Positions 43,481 through 50,627 of a DNA stretch of 64,000 nucleotides are shown here, piece by piece. Position numbers and translations under genes: made by a program. Source of the stretch: Chryseobacterium sp. MA9 (GTDB lineage Bacteria > Bacteroidota > Bacteroidia > Flavobacteriales > Weeksellaceae); contig NZ_CP075170.1 in assembly GCF_024399315.1 (NCBI RefSeq), forward strand, positions 3,286,001 to 3,350,000, read 5' to 3'. Positions within the stretch are counted from its first letter, which is position 1, and the number at the start of each line of letters is the position of its first letter. The notes under the pieces are model-generated. The model searched no databases. It had not been told where the DNA came from and worked only from the letters and a program-made list of their open reading frames with translations.

Positions 43481-45334
43481 ATGAAAACAAAACTATTCTC
43501 AATGGCTGTTGTAATGAGTTGCTTTCTTGGAGCTCAGACAAAAAAAGTGCTTTTTATCGGAATTGACGGATGTCGTGCAGACGTAATGATGTCTACGCCT
43601 ACTCCAAACATCCAAACCCTTATCAGTCAGTCAATTTATTCTGTTGACGGGCTTTGCGCTGCCACTACCTGGAGTGGAAACGGATGGAGCACCATGCTTA
43701 CCGGTGTATGGCACACTAAACACAATGTTCAGGACAATAATTTCACCAGTCCGAATTATGTTAATTACCCCGATTTCATAACAAGAGCGGAAACTTACAA
43801 TCCGAATTTGAGAACCATTTCTCTAGCCCACTGGGCACCAATCAATGATAAAATCGTACAGAATGCAGATGTTAAGACCAATCTGGCAACAGATCTTGCT
43901 GTAAAAAATGCAGCCATAAACGCGTTACAGAATGACAATCCAGATATTCTCTTTGTAGATTTTGATGATGTAGACCATGCGGGACATTCTTATGGATTTT
44001 CATCAACAGTTCCACAATACGTATCTTCTATTAAAACAACGGATACTTATATAGGAGAAATTGTGGCTGCCATGAAAAACAGACCCTCTTATAACAATGA
44101 AGACTGGCTGGTAGTATTGACTACAGACCACGGGGCCATAGACAGTTCGCATGGAGGCGGAAATCTTTCTGAAAGAAATATCTTTACTGTGTATTCCAAT
44201 CCTGGATTTACTCCACATCAGATCAGCAAAACGGTGCTGGAATCCAATAAGACATTTAATCAGTTGAATTTTCCTGCCGGAACTTATGCAAAACCAGCGA
44301 ACCAGACTCCATTTAATTTTGGAGCCAATCAAGATTTTACCATTGAATTTTGGGTAAAACCTAATGCCTCTTATTCCAGTGACCCGGTAATGATCAGTAA
44401 TAAAAATTGGGCTAATGGGAAAAATAAGGGATTTGTTTTCTCAGGATATTCCGGGCAGACTTTCAAAATGAATATTGGTGACGGAACCAACAGAATAGAT
44501 CTTGTGGGTGGAAAAGTAGAGACCAATAAGTGGAAACATATTGCTGCCAGCTTCGACAGGGATGGCCTTGTAACTCTATATGAAGATGGCGTTCCGGTAA
44601 CTTTTGCTAAAATGAGCACCATCGGAAATATTGATTCCGGACTTCCTTTAACCTTAAATCAGGATGGAACAAATACTTATGGAATCAATCTTGCAGCTTC
44701 CTATAAAGATGTGAGAGTCTGGAAATCTGCTCTTCCTAACGATGTCATTGTGAATTGGGCTAATCAGGATATTACGTCTTCACACCCTTATTATTCTCAA
44801 TTATTAGCCAATTGGAAATGTAATGGAACTTCAGGAAATACGTTGACGGATTCAAGTCCAAGTACTAATAATATGGCTGTAACAGGTTCTCCGAGTTATA
44901 ATGCCAATACAGTTACCAATTTTAAAGTTTATGACTACACCTCGACAACAAGGGAAACAGACCACTTTCCTACTGTACTGAACTGGCTTTGTATTCCGGT
45001 ACAGGCTTCATGGGGAATAGATGGAGTTAACAGAATTCCTGTATGTTCAAAAGAAATATTGGCAGCAAAAGAGATGAAGGTAACCGCTGATTATTTTAAA
45101 ATATATCCAAATCCAGTGTCAACATTCATCGGTATTCAGTATTCATCTGAAGATAAAGAAATTAAAGCAGAAATCATCGACAGTAAAGGAGTGCTTGTTT
45201 CAACTTCACAACTACAGTCTTCAAGAGGATATTATGATGAAAAAATCAATCTCGGAAATCTTCCTGCTGGAGTGTACTTTATTAAAATTAACGGAAGCAA
45301 AAAGTCACTGACTAAGGCTTTCATCAAGAAATAA
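43481..45334 (+). CDS. secreted alkaline phosphatase/phosphodiesterase-family protein with nested LamG domain and T9SS sorting domain
   Basis: 617 residues. Signal peptide ends near Ala18-Gln19. The phosphatase core shows metal and catalytic residues FIGIDGCRAD (Asp29), AATTWSG (Thr62/63), DFDDVDHAGHSYG and TTDHGAIDSSH. Around residues 255-460 a LamG/concanavalin-like module is inserted (FTIEFWVKPN, KWKHIAASFDRDG, KDVRVWKSAL), after which the phosphatase fold resumes with TTRETDHFPTVLNWL. The last 80 residues (YFKIYPNPVSTF...LPAGVYFIKI) form a type A type IX secretion signal. It should act at the cell surface or outside. Two base-pair-rich regulatory features precede it. Confidence 0.92.
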   Translation: MKTKLFSMAVVMSCFLGAQTKKVLFIGIDGCRADVMMSTPTPNIQTLISQSIYSVDGLCAATTWSGNGWSTMLTGVWHTKHNVQDNNFTSPNYVNYPDFITRAETYNPNLRTISLAHWAPINDKIVQNADVKTNLATDLAVKNAAINALQNDNPDILFVDFDDVDHAGHSYGFSSTVPQYVSSIKTTDTYIGEIVAAMKNRPSYNNEDWLVVLTTDHGAIDSSHGGGNLSERNIFTVYSNPGFTPHQISKTVLESNKTFNQLNFPAGTYAKPANQTPFNFGANQDFTIEFWVKPNASYSSDPVMISNKNWANGKNKGFVFSGYSGQTFKMNIGDGTNRIDLVGGKVETNKWKHIAASFDRDGLVTLYEDGVPVTFAKMSTIGNIDSGLPLTLNQDGTNTYGINLAASYKDVRVWKSALPNDVIVNWANQDITSSHPYYSQLLANWKCNGTSGNTLTDSSPSTNNMAVTGSPSYNANTVTNFKVYDYTSTTRETDHFPTVLNWLCIPVQASWGIDGVNRIPVCSKEILAAKEMKVTADYFKIYPNPVSTFIGIQYSSEDKEIKAEIIDSKGVLVSTSQLQSSRGYYDEKINLGNLPAGVYFIKINGSKKSLTKAFIKK

Positions 45335-45363
45335 AACAGTAAAGCAATTAGATTTAAATTTTG

Positions 45364-45408
45364 ATATTAGAACAAGGATATTCCTATCCGAGTTCTAATA
45401 TTTTTTTG
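45364..45408 (+). terminator. terminator after the phosphatase gene
   Basis: ATATTAGAAC...GTTCTAATAT arms with an inner GGATA-TTCC-TATCC hairpin, followed by seven T. Confidence 0.85.
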
Positions 45409-45894
45409 TTACACACTCAGATTCAGCTCCATCTGCACATCTACACGGTCATATCCTGCATCCACAATAGGTACATGCTTAAAACCCAGCTTTTCATAAA
45501 GTTTTATTGCAGGAACCAGCACAGAATTTGTTTCCAGAACTATCTTTTCAGCATTCAGGTTTTTTGCCAGCTCCACTAATGATGTTCCCAATAAATATCC
45601 TATTTTTTTGCCCTGAGCTTTAGGACTTACCGCCATCTTTGACAGCTCAAAAGTAAAAGGCTCATCTTTCGCTTTCACCAATGCACAGGTTCCTACGGCT
45701 TCATTATTTAATAGCGCAAAAACAATATGTCCCCCTTTATTTAAAATATGTTCTTCCGGGTTATCCAGCAGCTTATAATCACTGGCTTCCATCACAAAAA
45801 ACGTTTTGATCCACTCTTCATTTAAAGCTTTGAAAGCTTCTTTATACTGAGGTTCATAGGCTACAATTTTTACTTCATTACTGATATTCATCAC
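45409..45894 (-). CDS. GNAT family N-acetyltransferase
   Basis: 161 residues. Acetyl-CoA motif A reads LSKMAVSPKAQGKKIGYLL (Q/RxxGxG/A type), preceded by GTCALVKAKDEP and followed by IKLYEKLGFKHVP, the usual motif B region. Substrate unknown. It lies 11 bases downstream of the MocR-type gene and is probably co-transcribed. Confidence 0.9.
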   Translation of the reverse strand: MMNISNEVKIVAYEPQYKEAFKALNEEWIKTFFVMEASDYKLLDNPEEHILNKGGHIVFALLNNEAVGTCALVKAKDEPFTFELSKMAVSPKAQGKKIGYLLGTSLVELAKNLNAEKIVLETNSVLVPAIKLYEKLGFKHVPIVDAGYDRVDVQMELNLSV

Positions 45895-45905
45895 TATAGG
45901 GTTTA

Positions 45906-47321
45906 TTAAATTCTGTTTTTTATCATTTTTCCCAGCATCTCCAGGTCACTTTCTACTCTGTCTGTCCATTCTAATGCATAATTCAGACGCATACAGTTCT
46001 GATACTGGTTATATTGTGAAAACATTCTTCCCGGGGCAAAGTTTACTTTCTGGCTTACTGCGATATCATAAAGATCTTCTGTGCAGATTCTCTTATCCAG
46101 TTCCAGCCAGAGCATAAAACCTCCTTTGGGTTCTGATATTTTTGTATTATCCGGAAAATAATCAATCACCGATTTCTGAATCTGAAGATAATTGGCGTAG
46201 AGCTTTTTCCTGAACATTCGAAGATGGTGATCATAACGTCCGTGGGCAAGGAAATCCGCAATCACATCTGAAAACAAAGAAGGCCCGCTTACCGTCTGAA
46301 CCAACTTTTGGCGAATGATTTTTTCTTTAAATTTTCCGGGCGCAACCCATCCTACTCTAAAGCCCGGAGCCAATGTTTTAGAAACCGAGCCTACCCACAT
46401 CACAATTCCTGCTTCATCATAAAATTTACACGGTTTCGGCCTTCCTGCCCCGAAATAAATGTTTCCATAAACGTCATCTTCCACTAAAGGAACATTATGT
46501 TCGGTAAGCATTTTCACCAGTTCTTTTTTGTTCTCATCAGGCATTTGAAATCCCAGTGGATTATTATAGTTCACCACAAAGCAACACGCTGATAGCTTAG
46601 GAAGCACTTTTTTTAAAGCATCCAAGTCCACTCCCGTAATGGGATGGGTTGGAATTTCTACAGCCTTCAGCCCTAATAACTGAATCGCCTGAAGAATTCC
46701 GAAATATACAGGACTTTCCACCGCCACTGAATCTCCTGGCTGAGTTACAGCCATTAAGCAATTATAAACGGCATTCATTGCTCCGGAAGTAATGACCAGA
46801 TCATCTTCTGTAATTTTCCCTTCCATTACCATTGACCATTTGGCAATTTCCCGACGCAAAACTTCGCTTCCCTGTACGGGTTCGTAATTGGTTCCGCTGT
46901 CGCTTTTCCTCTTCATTACATCAATCATACATTTCTTCATCTTTGCCACCGGAAGAAGACTTTTCCCCGGAATCCCAAGAGCAAACTGTGTAACATCTGT
47001 ACCTCCGATACTCCCGAATACTTTGTCAATCAAATCCTGTGGCGTATTTTTTCCTTCTGAAACCTTCATCTGAGCCACGGAGGGCAGCGCCAGTTTTCGC
47101 TGAGAGGTCTGGCTTACATAATATCCGTATTTAGGACGTGATTCTACCAGAGAACGGCTTTCCAGTTCCATATAGGCCTGTTTTATAGTATTCAGACTAA
47201 CGTTGTATAACTTCTGGGCACTTCTCAATGAAGGCAGTCTGTCTCCAAACTGCAGGGTTTCACTTTTGATCTGCTCCGTAACAGAGTTGGCTATTTTAAG
47301 GTACAGAACGTCTTTCGGCAT
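45906..47321 (-). CDS. MocR-type regulator (GntR DNA-binding plus aminotransferase domain)
   Basis: 471 residues. Winged-helix GntR domain at about 5-75 (GDRLPSLRSAQKLYNVSLNT), then a fold-type I aminotransferase domain with FALGIPGKSLLP, VNYNNPLGFQMPDE, VEDDVYGNIYFG and the PLP lysine in GSVSKTLAPGFRVGW. MocR proteins such as GabR and PdxR use bound PLP to sense an amine or B6 vitamer. Target genes are not evident. Confidence 0.93.
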   Translation of the reverse strand: MPKDVLYLKIANSVTEQIKSETLQFGDRLPSLRSAQKLYNVSLNTIKQAYMELESRSLVESRPKYGYYVSQTSQRKLALPSVAQMKVSEGKNTPQDLIDKVFGSIGGTDVTQFALGIPGKSLLPVAKMKKCMIDVMKRKSDSGTNYEPVQGSEVLRREIAKWSMVMEGKITEDDLVITSGAMNAVYNCLMAVTQPGDSVAVESPVYFGILQAIQLLGLKAVEIPTHPITGVDLDALKKVLPKLSACCFVVNYNNPLGFQMPDENKKELVKMLTEHNVPLVEDDVYGNIYFGAGRPKPCKFYDEAGIVMWVGSVSKTLAPGFRVGWVAPGKFKEKIIRQKLVQTVSGPSLFSDVIADFLAHGRYDHHLRMFRKKLYANYLQIQKSVIDYFPDNTKISEPKGGFMLWLELDKRICTEDLYDIAVSQKVNFAPGRMFSQYNQYQNCMRLNYALEWTDRVESDLEMLGKMIKNRI

Positions 47322-47362
47322 TGCATTACGGTTTTAAGTAAATGTACAATTTTATCATGGTT

Positions 47363-47731
47363 TTATTCAAGATTCAGCCAGCTGATCATTCTTCTTATAC
47401 TGCTTTTCAATTGTCCTGAATTCCTGAAGTTAGGGGCATTATTTTTTTTAAAACATCTTTCAGCACGGGAAAAAAAAGTTCTCTTTTCTGCTTCTGGCAT
47501 TCTGTATTTATCATATATTTTAAAAGAGATTTCATTCTTTTCATTCACAATAAGACTGGCAAATGCAATGGTCTCATTTCTCTTTTTCGCCAATATAAAA
47601 GGAAGTCCGAAATTCGGGTCTACTTTCTTTACTCCTTTCATTTGGAGGAAAATCTCTTTCAGTTCCGGCATGTCCGAAATATAAGCTTCGGTGTACTGAA
47701 TCTGCTCCTGACGTTGAACTATCGTTTCCAT
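47363..47731 (-). CDS. small conserved-looking hypothetical protein
   Basis: 122 residues, no signal or membrane segment. The middle (KKVDPNFGLPFILAKKRNETIAF then ASLIVNEKNEISFKI) looks like beta strands, and the C-terminus is basic (SSIRRMISWLNLE). No family recognised. It is preceded by a perfect -7 element. Confidence 0.65.
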   Translation of the reverse strand: METIVQRQEQIQYTEAYISDMPELKEIFLQMKGVKKVDPNFGLPFILAKKRNETIAFASLIVNEKNEISFKIYDKYRMPEAEKRTFFSRAERCFKKNNAPNFRNSGQLKSSIRRMISWLNLE

Positions 47732-47751
47732 AAATACTCTTTCTTACTTAA

Positions 47752-47759
47752 CAAAATTA
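47752..47759 (-). promoter_or_regulatory. promoter -7 element for the small hypothetical gene
   Basis: The minus strand reads TAATTTTG (TAnnTTTG), 20 bases before the start codon at 47731. Confidence 0.5.
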
Positions 47760-48036
47760 TGGAGTCTTTAAGTCCGGATACAGATACAGAACTACACAAT
47801 ATTATGGGTACAGAGTATATTGTATTGTCTGAAATCTGTAATGCGAAAAGAAACGGTTCCATAACCAGACCAAAAATTGATATAATACGGAACTCATTTT
47901 TTGCCCGTTTATATTCTTAAAACAGATTGTAGAATCGCTATTTCATCCTTTAAAATATTGTGATATCAAATGTCTGCATACCGTTCGTTTGGACAAAATT
48001 GCAAATTTTTTTATCAATCATTTATCTCACATTCTC
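47760..48036. other. intergenic region
   Basis: No supported gene. A 53-codon open frame starting near 47759 has no recognisable features and overlaps the divergent promoter. Confidence 0.45.
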
Positions 48037-48044
48037 TATATTTG
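48037..48044 (+). promoter_or_regulatory. promoter -7 element for the XRE regulator
   Basis: TATATTTG, a perfect TAnnTTTG, 18 bases before the ATG at 48063. Confidence 0.6.
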
Positions 48045-48062
48045 CAAAAAATTTTAGACAAA

Positions 48063-48696
48063 ATGAGCTTCTTTGGAAGTAATATTAAGAAGATACGACA
48101 GGTTAAAGGACTGAGCCAAAAGGCTTTTGCAGATTTGTTTGATTTAAACAGAGGAGTAATAAGCTCTTATGAAGAAGGACGTGCAGAACCAAAAATCGAA
48201 ACAATACTGAAAGTAGCGAATCATTTTAACCTTAATCTTGATAAATTTCTGACAGAAACCCTACAGGCAAGCCAATTGGGAAGTGTTTCAGGCACTGATC
48301 AGCTTATGCTTTTTCCGGAATTCACCAATCAGAATGAGAAGAAAACGCAAGTAACAACGGAAAATTCCGACCTGCCAATATTGCAAAAAAATATTAGCAT
48401 CCGTTGATTTAATCTATGAATTTACTACAGAAAAACATCTATTACCGCAATATCAATACGGAGATATTGTATTTCTGAATAAATCCGATCTGAATACAGA
48501 CCCTATTAATAAATTACTGGTTTATACAAATGAAACGTTGAAATATATAACTGAAAATCAATCAACAAACGAAAGCATTAAAGAATATTATAAGATTGTA
48601 GGATATGTTTCCACAGCAGACAAGAATATCTTCACCTGTATTTTTGAAAGGCTGGAAAGACTGGAAAAGAAAACTGGAAACAATCATATGTTATAA
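48063..48696 (+). pseudogene. XRE-family regulator interrupted by a +1 frameshift at an A7 tract
   Basis: The first frame (48063-48407, 114 residues) encodes an HTH domain (IKKIRQVKGLSQKAFADLF, NRGVISSYEEGRAEPKIET) and stops soon after QKNISIR. In the next frame, coding sequence continues without interruption: KILASVDLIYEFTTEKHLLP, QYQYGDIVFLN, through ERLEKKTGNNHML to the TAA at 48694-48696. Removing one A from the A7 run near 48384-48391 joins both into a 210-residue protein. It could be a true mutation, a sequencing error in a homopolymer, or slippage-dependent expression. Confidence 0.75.
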
Positions 48697-48703
48697 AGGT
48701 AAT

Positions 48704-48738
48704 AAACAAAAATCCCTCCGTAATCAGATTACAGAGGG
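48704..48738 (-). terminator. terminator of the second tRNA operon copy
   Basis: On the minus strand CCCTCTGTAAT-CTG-ATTACGGAGGG is followed by ATTTTTG. A near-identical hairpin ends the other tRNA unit at 49066-49100. Confidence 0.85.
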
Positions 48739-48743
48739 ACTTG

Positions 48744-48827
48744 TACCCCAGACGGGACTTGAACCCGTACGTCCTTGCGGACACAGGATTTTAAGTCCTG
48801 CGTGTCTACCAGTTCCACCACCAGGGC
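48744..48827 (-). tRNA. tRNA-Leu (anticodon TAA), copy in second unit
   Basis: 84 nucleotides reading from GCCCTGG to CTGGGGTA on the minus strand. Anticodon loop CTTAAAA in stem CAGGA/TCCTG gives TAA. Long variable arm (TGTCCGCAAGGACG) as in class II tRNAs; T arm ACGGG-TTCAAGT-CCCGT. CCA is not encoded. Identical in sequence to the copy at 49105-49188. Confidence 0.96.
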
Positions 48828-48836
48828 ATGGTGTGG

Positions 48837-48898
48837 GCAAAAAAAAAGATCCGAACCGAGGTTCCAACCTTTTGAATGACTCTTAAGAGCCTTTTCGC
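48837..48898 (-). pseudogene. decayed tRNA remnant, probably former tRNA-Gly
   Basis: At the position where the intact unit has tRNA-Gly, this segment keeps the same flanks (ATGGTGTGG on one side, CTTTTCGCATAG on the other) and tRNA-like words GGTTCGGATC and GCGAAAAGGCTCTTAAGAG, but the acceptor and anticodon stems no longer pair and a run of nine A replaces the 3' end. It is shorter than a tRNA and very unlikely to function. Confidence 0.65.
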
Positions 48899-48902
48899 AT
48901 AG

Positions 48903-48984
48903 TGCGGATGAAGGGACTCGAACCCCCACGCCTCACGGCACCAGATCCTAAGTCTGGCGTGGCTACCAATTACACCACATCCGC
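48903..48984 (-). tRNA. tRNA-Leu (anticodon TAG), copy in second unit
   Basis: 82 nucleotides on the minus strand, acceptor GCGGATG/CATCCGC. Anticodon loop CTTAGGA in stem CCAGA/TCTGG gives TAG. Variable arm TGCCGTGAGGCGT; T arm with GGTTCGAGTCC. Same sequence as the copy at 49275-49356. Confidence 0.96.
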
Positions 48985-49027
48985 TGATTTACCGATCTGT
49001 TTTTACAAATTCGGGCTATATTTCTTA

Positions 49028-49035
49028 CAAATATA
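49028..49035 (-). promoter_or_regulatory. promoter -7 element for the second tRNA unit
   Basis: The minus strand reads TATATTTG, 44 bases upstream of the tRNA-Leu(TAG) copy at 48984. Confidence 0.55.
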
Positions 49036-49065
49036 AGATTTTTATTTAAAGAACGCTCTCTATTA

Positions 49066-49100
49066 AAACAAAAAACCCTCCGTAAGATATTACAGAGGGT
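49066..49100 (-). terminator. terminator of the first tRNA unit
   Basis: On the minus strand ACCCTCTGTAA-TATC-TTACGGAGGGT followed by TTTTTTG; sequence nearly matches the terminator at 48704-48738. Confidence 0.85.
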
Positions 49101-49104
49101 CTTG

Positions 49105-49188
49105 TACCCCAGACGGGACTTGAACCCGTACGTCCTTGCGGACACAGGATTTTAAGTCCTGCGTGTCTACCAGTTCCACCACCAGGGC
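49105..49188 (-). tRNA. tRNA-Leu (anticodon TAA), copy in first unit
   Basis: 84 nucleotides, same sequence as 48744-48827. Anticodon TAA, class II variable arm, no encoded CCA. Last gene of the intact three-tRNA unit. Confidence 0.96.
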
Positions 49189-49197
49189 ATGGTGTGG

Positions 49198-49270
49198 AGC
49201 GAAAAACGGGATTCGAACCCGCGACCCCAACCTTGGCAAGGTTGTGCTCTACCAGCTGAGCTATTTTCGC
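49198..49270 (-). tRNA. tRNA-Gly (anticodon GCC)
   Basis: 73 nucleotides on the minus strand, acceptor GCGAAAA/TTTTCGC region, D arm AGCTCAGCTGGTAGAGC, anticodon stem-loop CAACC-TTGCCAA-GGTTG giving GCC, T arm CGGGTTCGAATCCCG. Lies between the two leucine tRNAs of the intact unit. Confidence 0.96.
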
Positions 49271-49274
49271 ATAG

Positions 49275-49356
49275 TGCGGATGAAGGGACTCGAACCCCCA
49301 CGCCTCACGGCACCAGATCCTAAGTCTGGCGTGGCTACCAATTACACCACATCCGC
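49275..49356 (-). tRNA. tRNA-Leu (anticodon TAG), copy in first unit
   Basis: 82 nucleotides, same sequence as 48903-48984. First gene of the intact unit, directly downstream of a strong promoter. Confidence 0.96.
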
Positions 49357-49407
49357 TGGTTTTTTTATATTGTAAGTTTTAAAGAGCTTGCTTCGTTTTT
49401 GTGAGTG

Positions 49408-49437
49408 CAAATATAGGGCAATTTCCTTTACTACCAA
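49408..49437 (-). promoter_or_regulatory. promoter of the first tRNA unit
   Basis: On the minus strand TTG (49435-49437), 19 bases and TATATTTG (49408-49415): a full match to the Bacteroidota promoter consensus. Confidence 0.8.
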
Positions 49438-49535
49438 ACTTTTCAAGAAAAAAAATTAAAATTTCTACATTTTTTTTTCACGGCACCTTTTATTACATTT
49501 CATTTTCTTACTTTTACATCGTTAATATATACGAT

Positions 49536-49913
49536 ATGGAATTACAAGGAACGGTAAAGAAACTTTTTGATGCTCAAACATTTGCGAGCGGGTTTCAAAA
49601 AAGAGAAATGGTTATTTTAACTCAAGAACAGTATCCACAGCCGATAAACATAGAATTTTTATCTGATAAAATCAGTTTATTAGATAACCTTAAAGAAGGA
49701 GAAAACGTAAAGGTAGGAATCAACATCAGAGGTAGAGAATGGGTTTCTCCTCAAGGTGAAACTAAATACTTCAACTCTATTACAGGGTGGAGAGTAGAGA
49801 AGGTTTCTGAGAATGCTTCAGAACCAACTCAGGCAATGTCTCAGCAATCTGCAGCTCCAGTTTCAAACGAAAATCCGTTTGCAGGAGACGATGATGATGA
49901 TTTACCTTTTTAA
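49536..49913 (+). CDS. DUF3127 (OB-fold-like) protein with SSB-like acidic C-terminal tip
   Basis: 125 residues from the ATG at 49536; the longer frame from 49401 is low-complexity upstream sequence. The body (ELQGTVKKLFDAQTFASGFQ, IRGREWVSPQGETKYFNSI, GWRVEKV) has the strand pattern of an OB fold and fits DUF3127. After a Gln/Ser/Ala-rich linker it ends in NPFAGDDDDDLPF, closely like the SSB tail (consensus DDDIPF) that recruits replication and repair proteins. A role on single-stranded nucleic acid is an inference. Confidence 0.88.
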   Translation: MELQGTVKKLFDAQTFASGFQKREMVILTQEQYPQPINIEFLSDKISLLDNLKEGENVKVGINIRGREWVSPQGETKYFNSITGWRVEKVSENASEPTQAMSQQSAAPVSNENPFAGDDDDDLPF

Positions 49914-49937
49914 TTAAAGAATACAAGATCAAATATA

Positions 49938-49968
49938 AATCCTGCTTTTTGAAGTGGGATTTTTTTTC
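49938..49968 (+). terminator. terminator after the DUF3127 gene
   Basis: AATCCTGCTT / AAGTGGGATT imperfect arms followed by eight T, ending 5 bases before the aat start codon. Confidence 0.7.
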
Positions 49969-49973
49969 TAAGC

Positions 49974-50627
49974 ATGGTTCGATTAGACGAAAACGAGATT
50001 TCATTTCCTGACCCTGAACTGTATGATGGTCATGAAGGAGTGGTTGCTTTTGGTGGTGATTTGTCTGTAGAGCGTATCTGGTTTGCTTATCAACTTGGTA
50101 TCTTCCCTTGGTACAATCCCGGAGAAGAAATCTTATGGTGGTGTCCGGATCCAAGGTTTGTACTGCTACCTGAAGAAATAAAGGTTTCAAAATCAATGAG
50201 AAAAATATTAAACAGGAATGTTTTTACTTTTTCGGAAAACAAAAATTTCAGGGAAGTAATCAGGAACTGTCAAAACGCGAACCGAAAAGGCCAGTCCGGG
50301 ACATGGCTTTCTGATGAGCTGATGCATTCTTTTATCCAGCTTCATGAATATGGCCTTGCCAAAAGTATTGAAGTGTGGCAGGATGAAGAGCTTGTGGGTG
50401 GTTTTTACGGATTACAGATTGGCAGCGTATTTTGTGGAGAAAGTATGTTTGCTAAAGTGAGCAATGCTTCCAAGGCAGGATTTATCCATTTTGTAGAGAG
50501 CAACAAAAACAACATTGAATTAATTGATTGTCAATCTCATACAGAGCATCTTGAAAGCCTGGGTGCTAAAATGATTTCTAAAAAAGAATTTCTAAAAATC
50601 TTACACGAAAATAATGAACGCGGATAA
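49974..50627 (+). CDS. aat: leucyl/phenylalanyl-tRNA--protein transferase
   Basis: 217 residues. Signature blocks: FPDPELYDGHEGVVAFGGDL, GIFPWYNPGEEILWWCPDPR, GQSGTWLSDELMHSFIQLH and GGFYGLQIGSVFCGESMF. It adds Leu or Phe to N-terminal Arg/Lys of proteins, marking them for ClpAP via ClpS (N-degron pathway). The end overlaps the transporter gene by 14 bases. Confidence 0.96.
   Translation: MVRLDENEISFPDPELYDGHEGVVAFGGDLSVERIWFAYQLGIFPWYNPGEEILWWCPDPRFVLLPEEIKVSKSMRKILNRNVFTFSENKNFREVIRNCQNANRKGQSGTWLSDELMHSFIQLHEYGLAKSIEVWQDEELVGGFYGLQIGSVFCGESMFAKVSNASKAGFIHFVESNKNNIELIDCQSHTEHLESLGAKMISKKEFLKILHENNERG

Noticed and set aside
47759..47920. A short open frame (about 53 codons) upstream of the XRE regulator
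   Set aside because: No recognisable motif, no clear promoter, and it overlaps the divergent -7 element of the small hypothetical gene.
48605..48886. A 93-codon plus-strand open frame across the tRNA region
   Set aside because: It reads through a terminator and an antisense tRNA-Leu; its first part overlaps the frameshifted XRE gene. The protein text is a shadow of tRNA sequence.
49780..50196. Antisense open frame across the DUF3127 and aat genes
   Set aside because: It is the complement of well-supported coding sequence and of a terminator.
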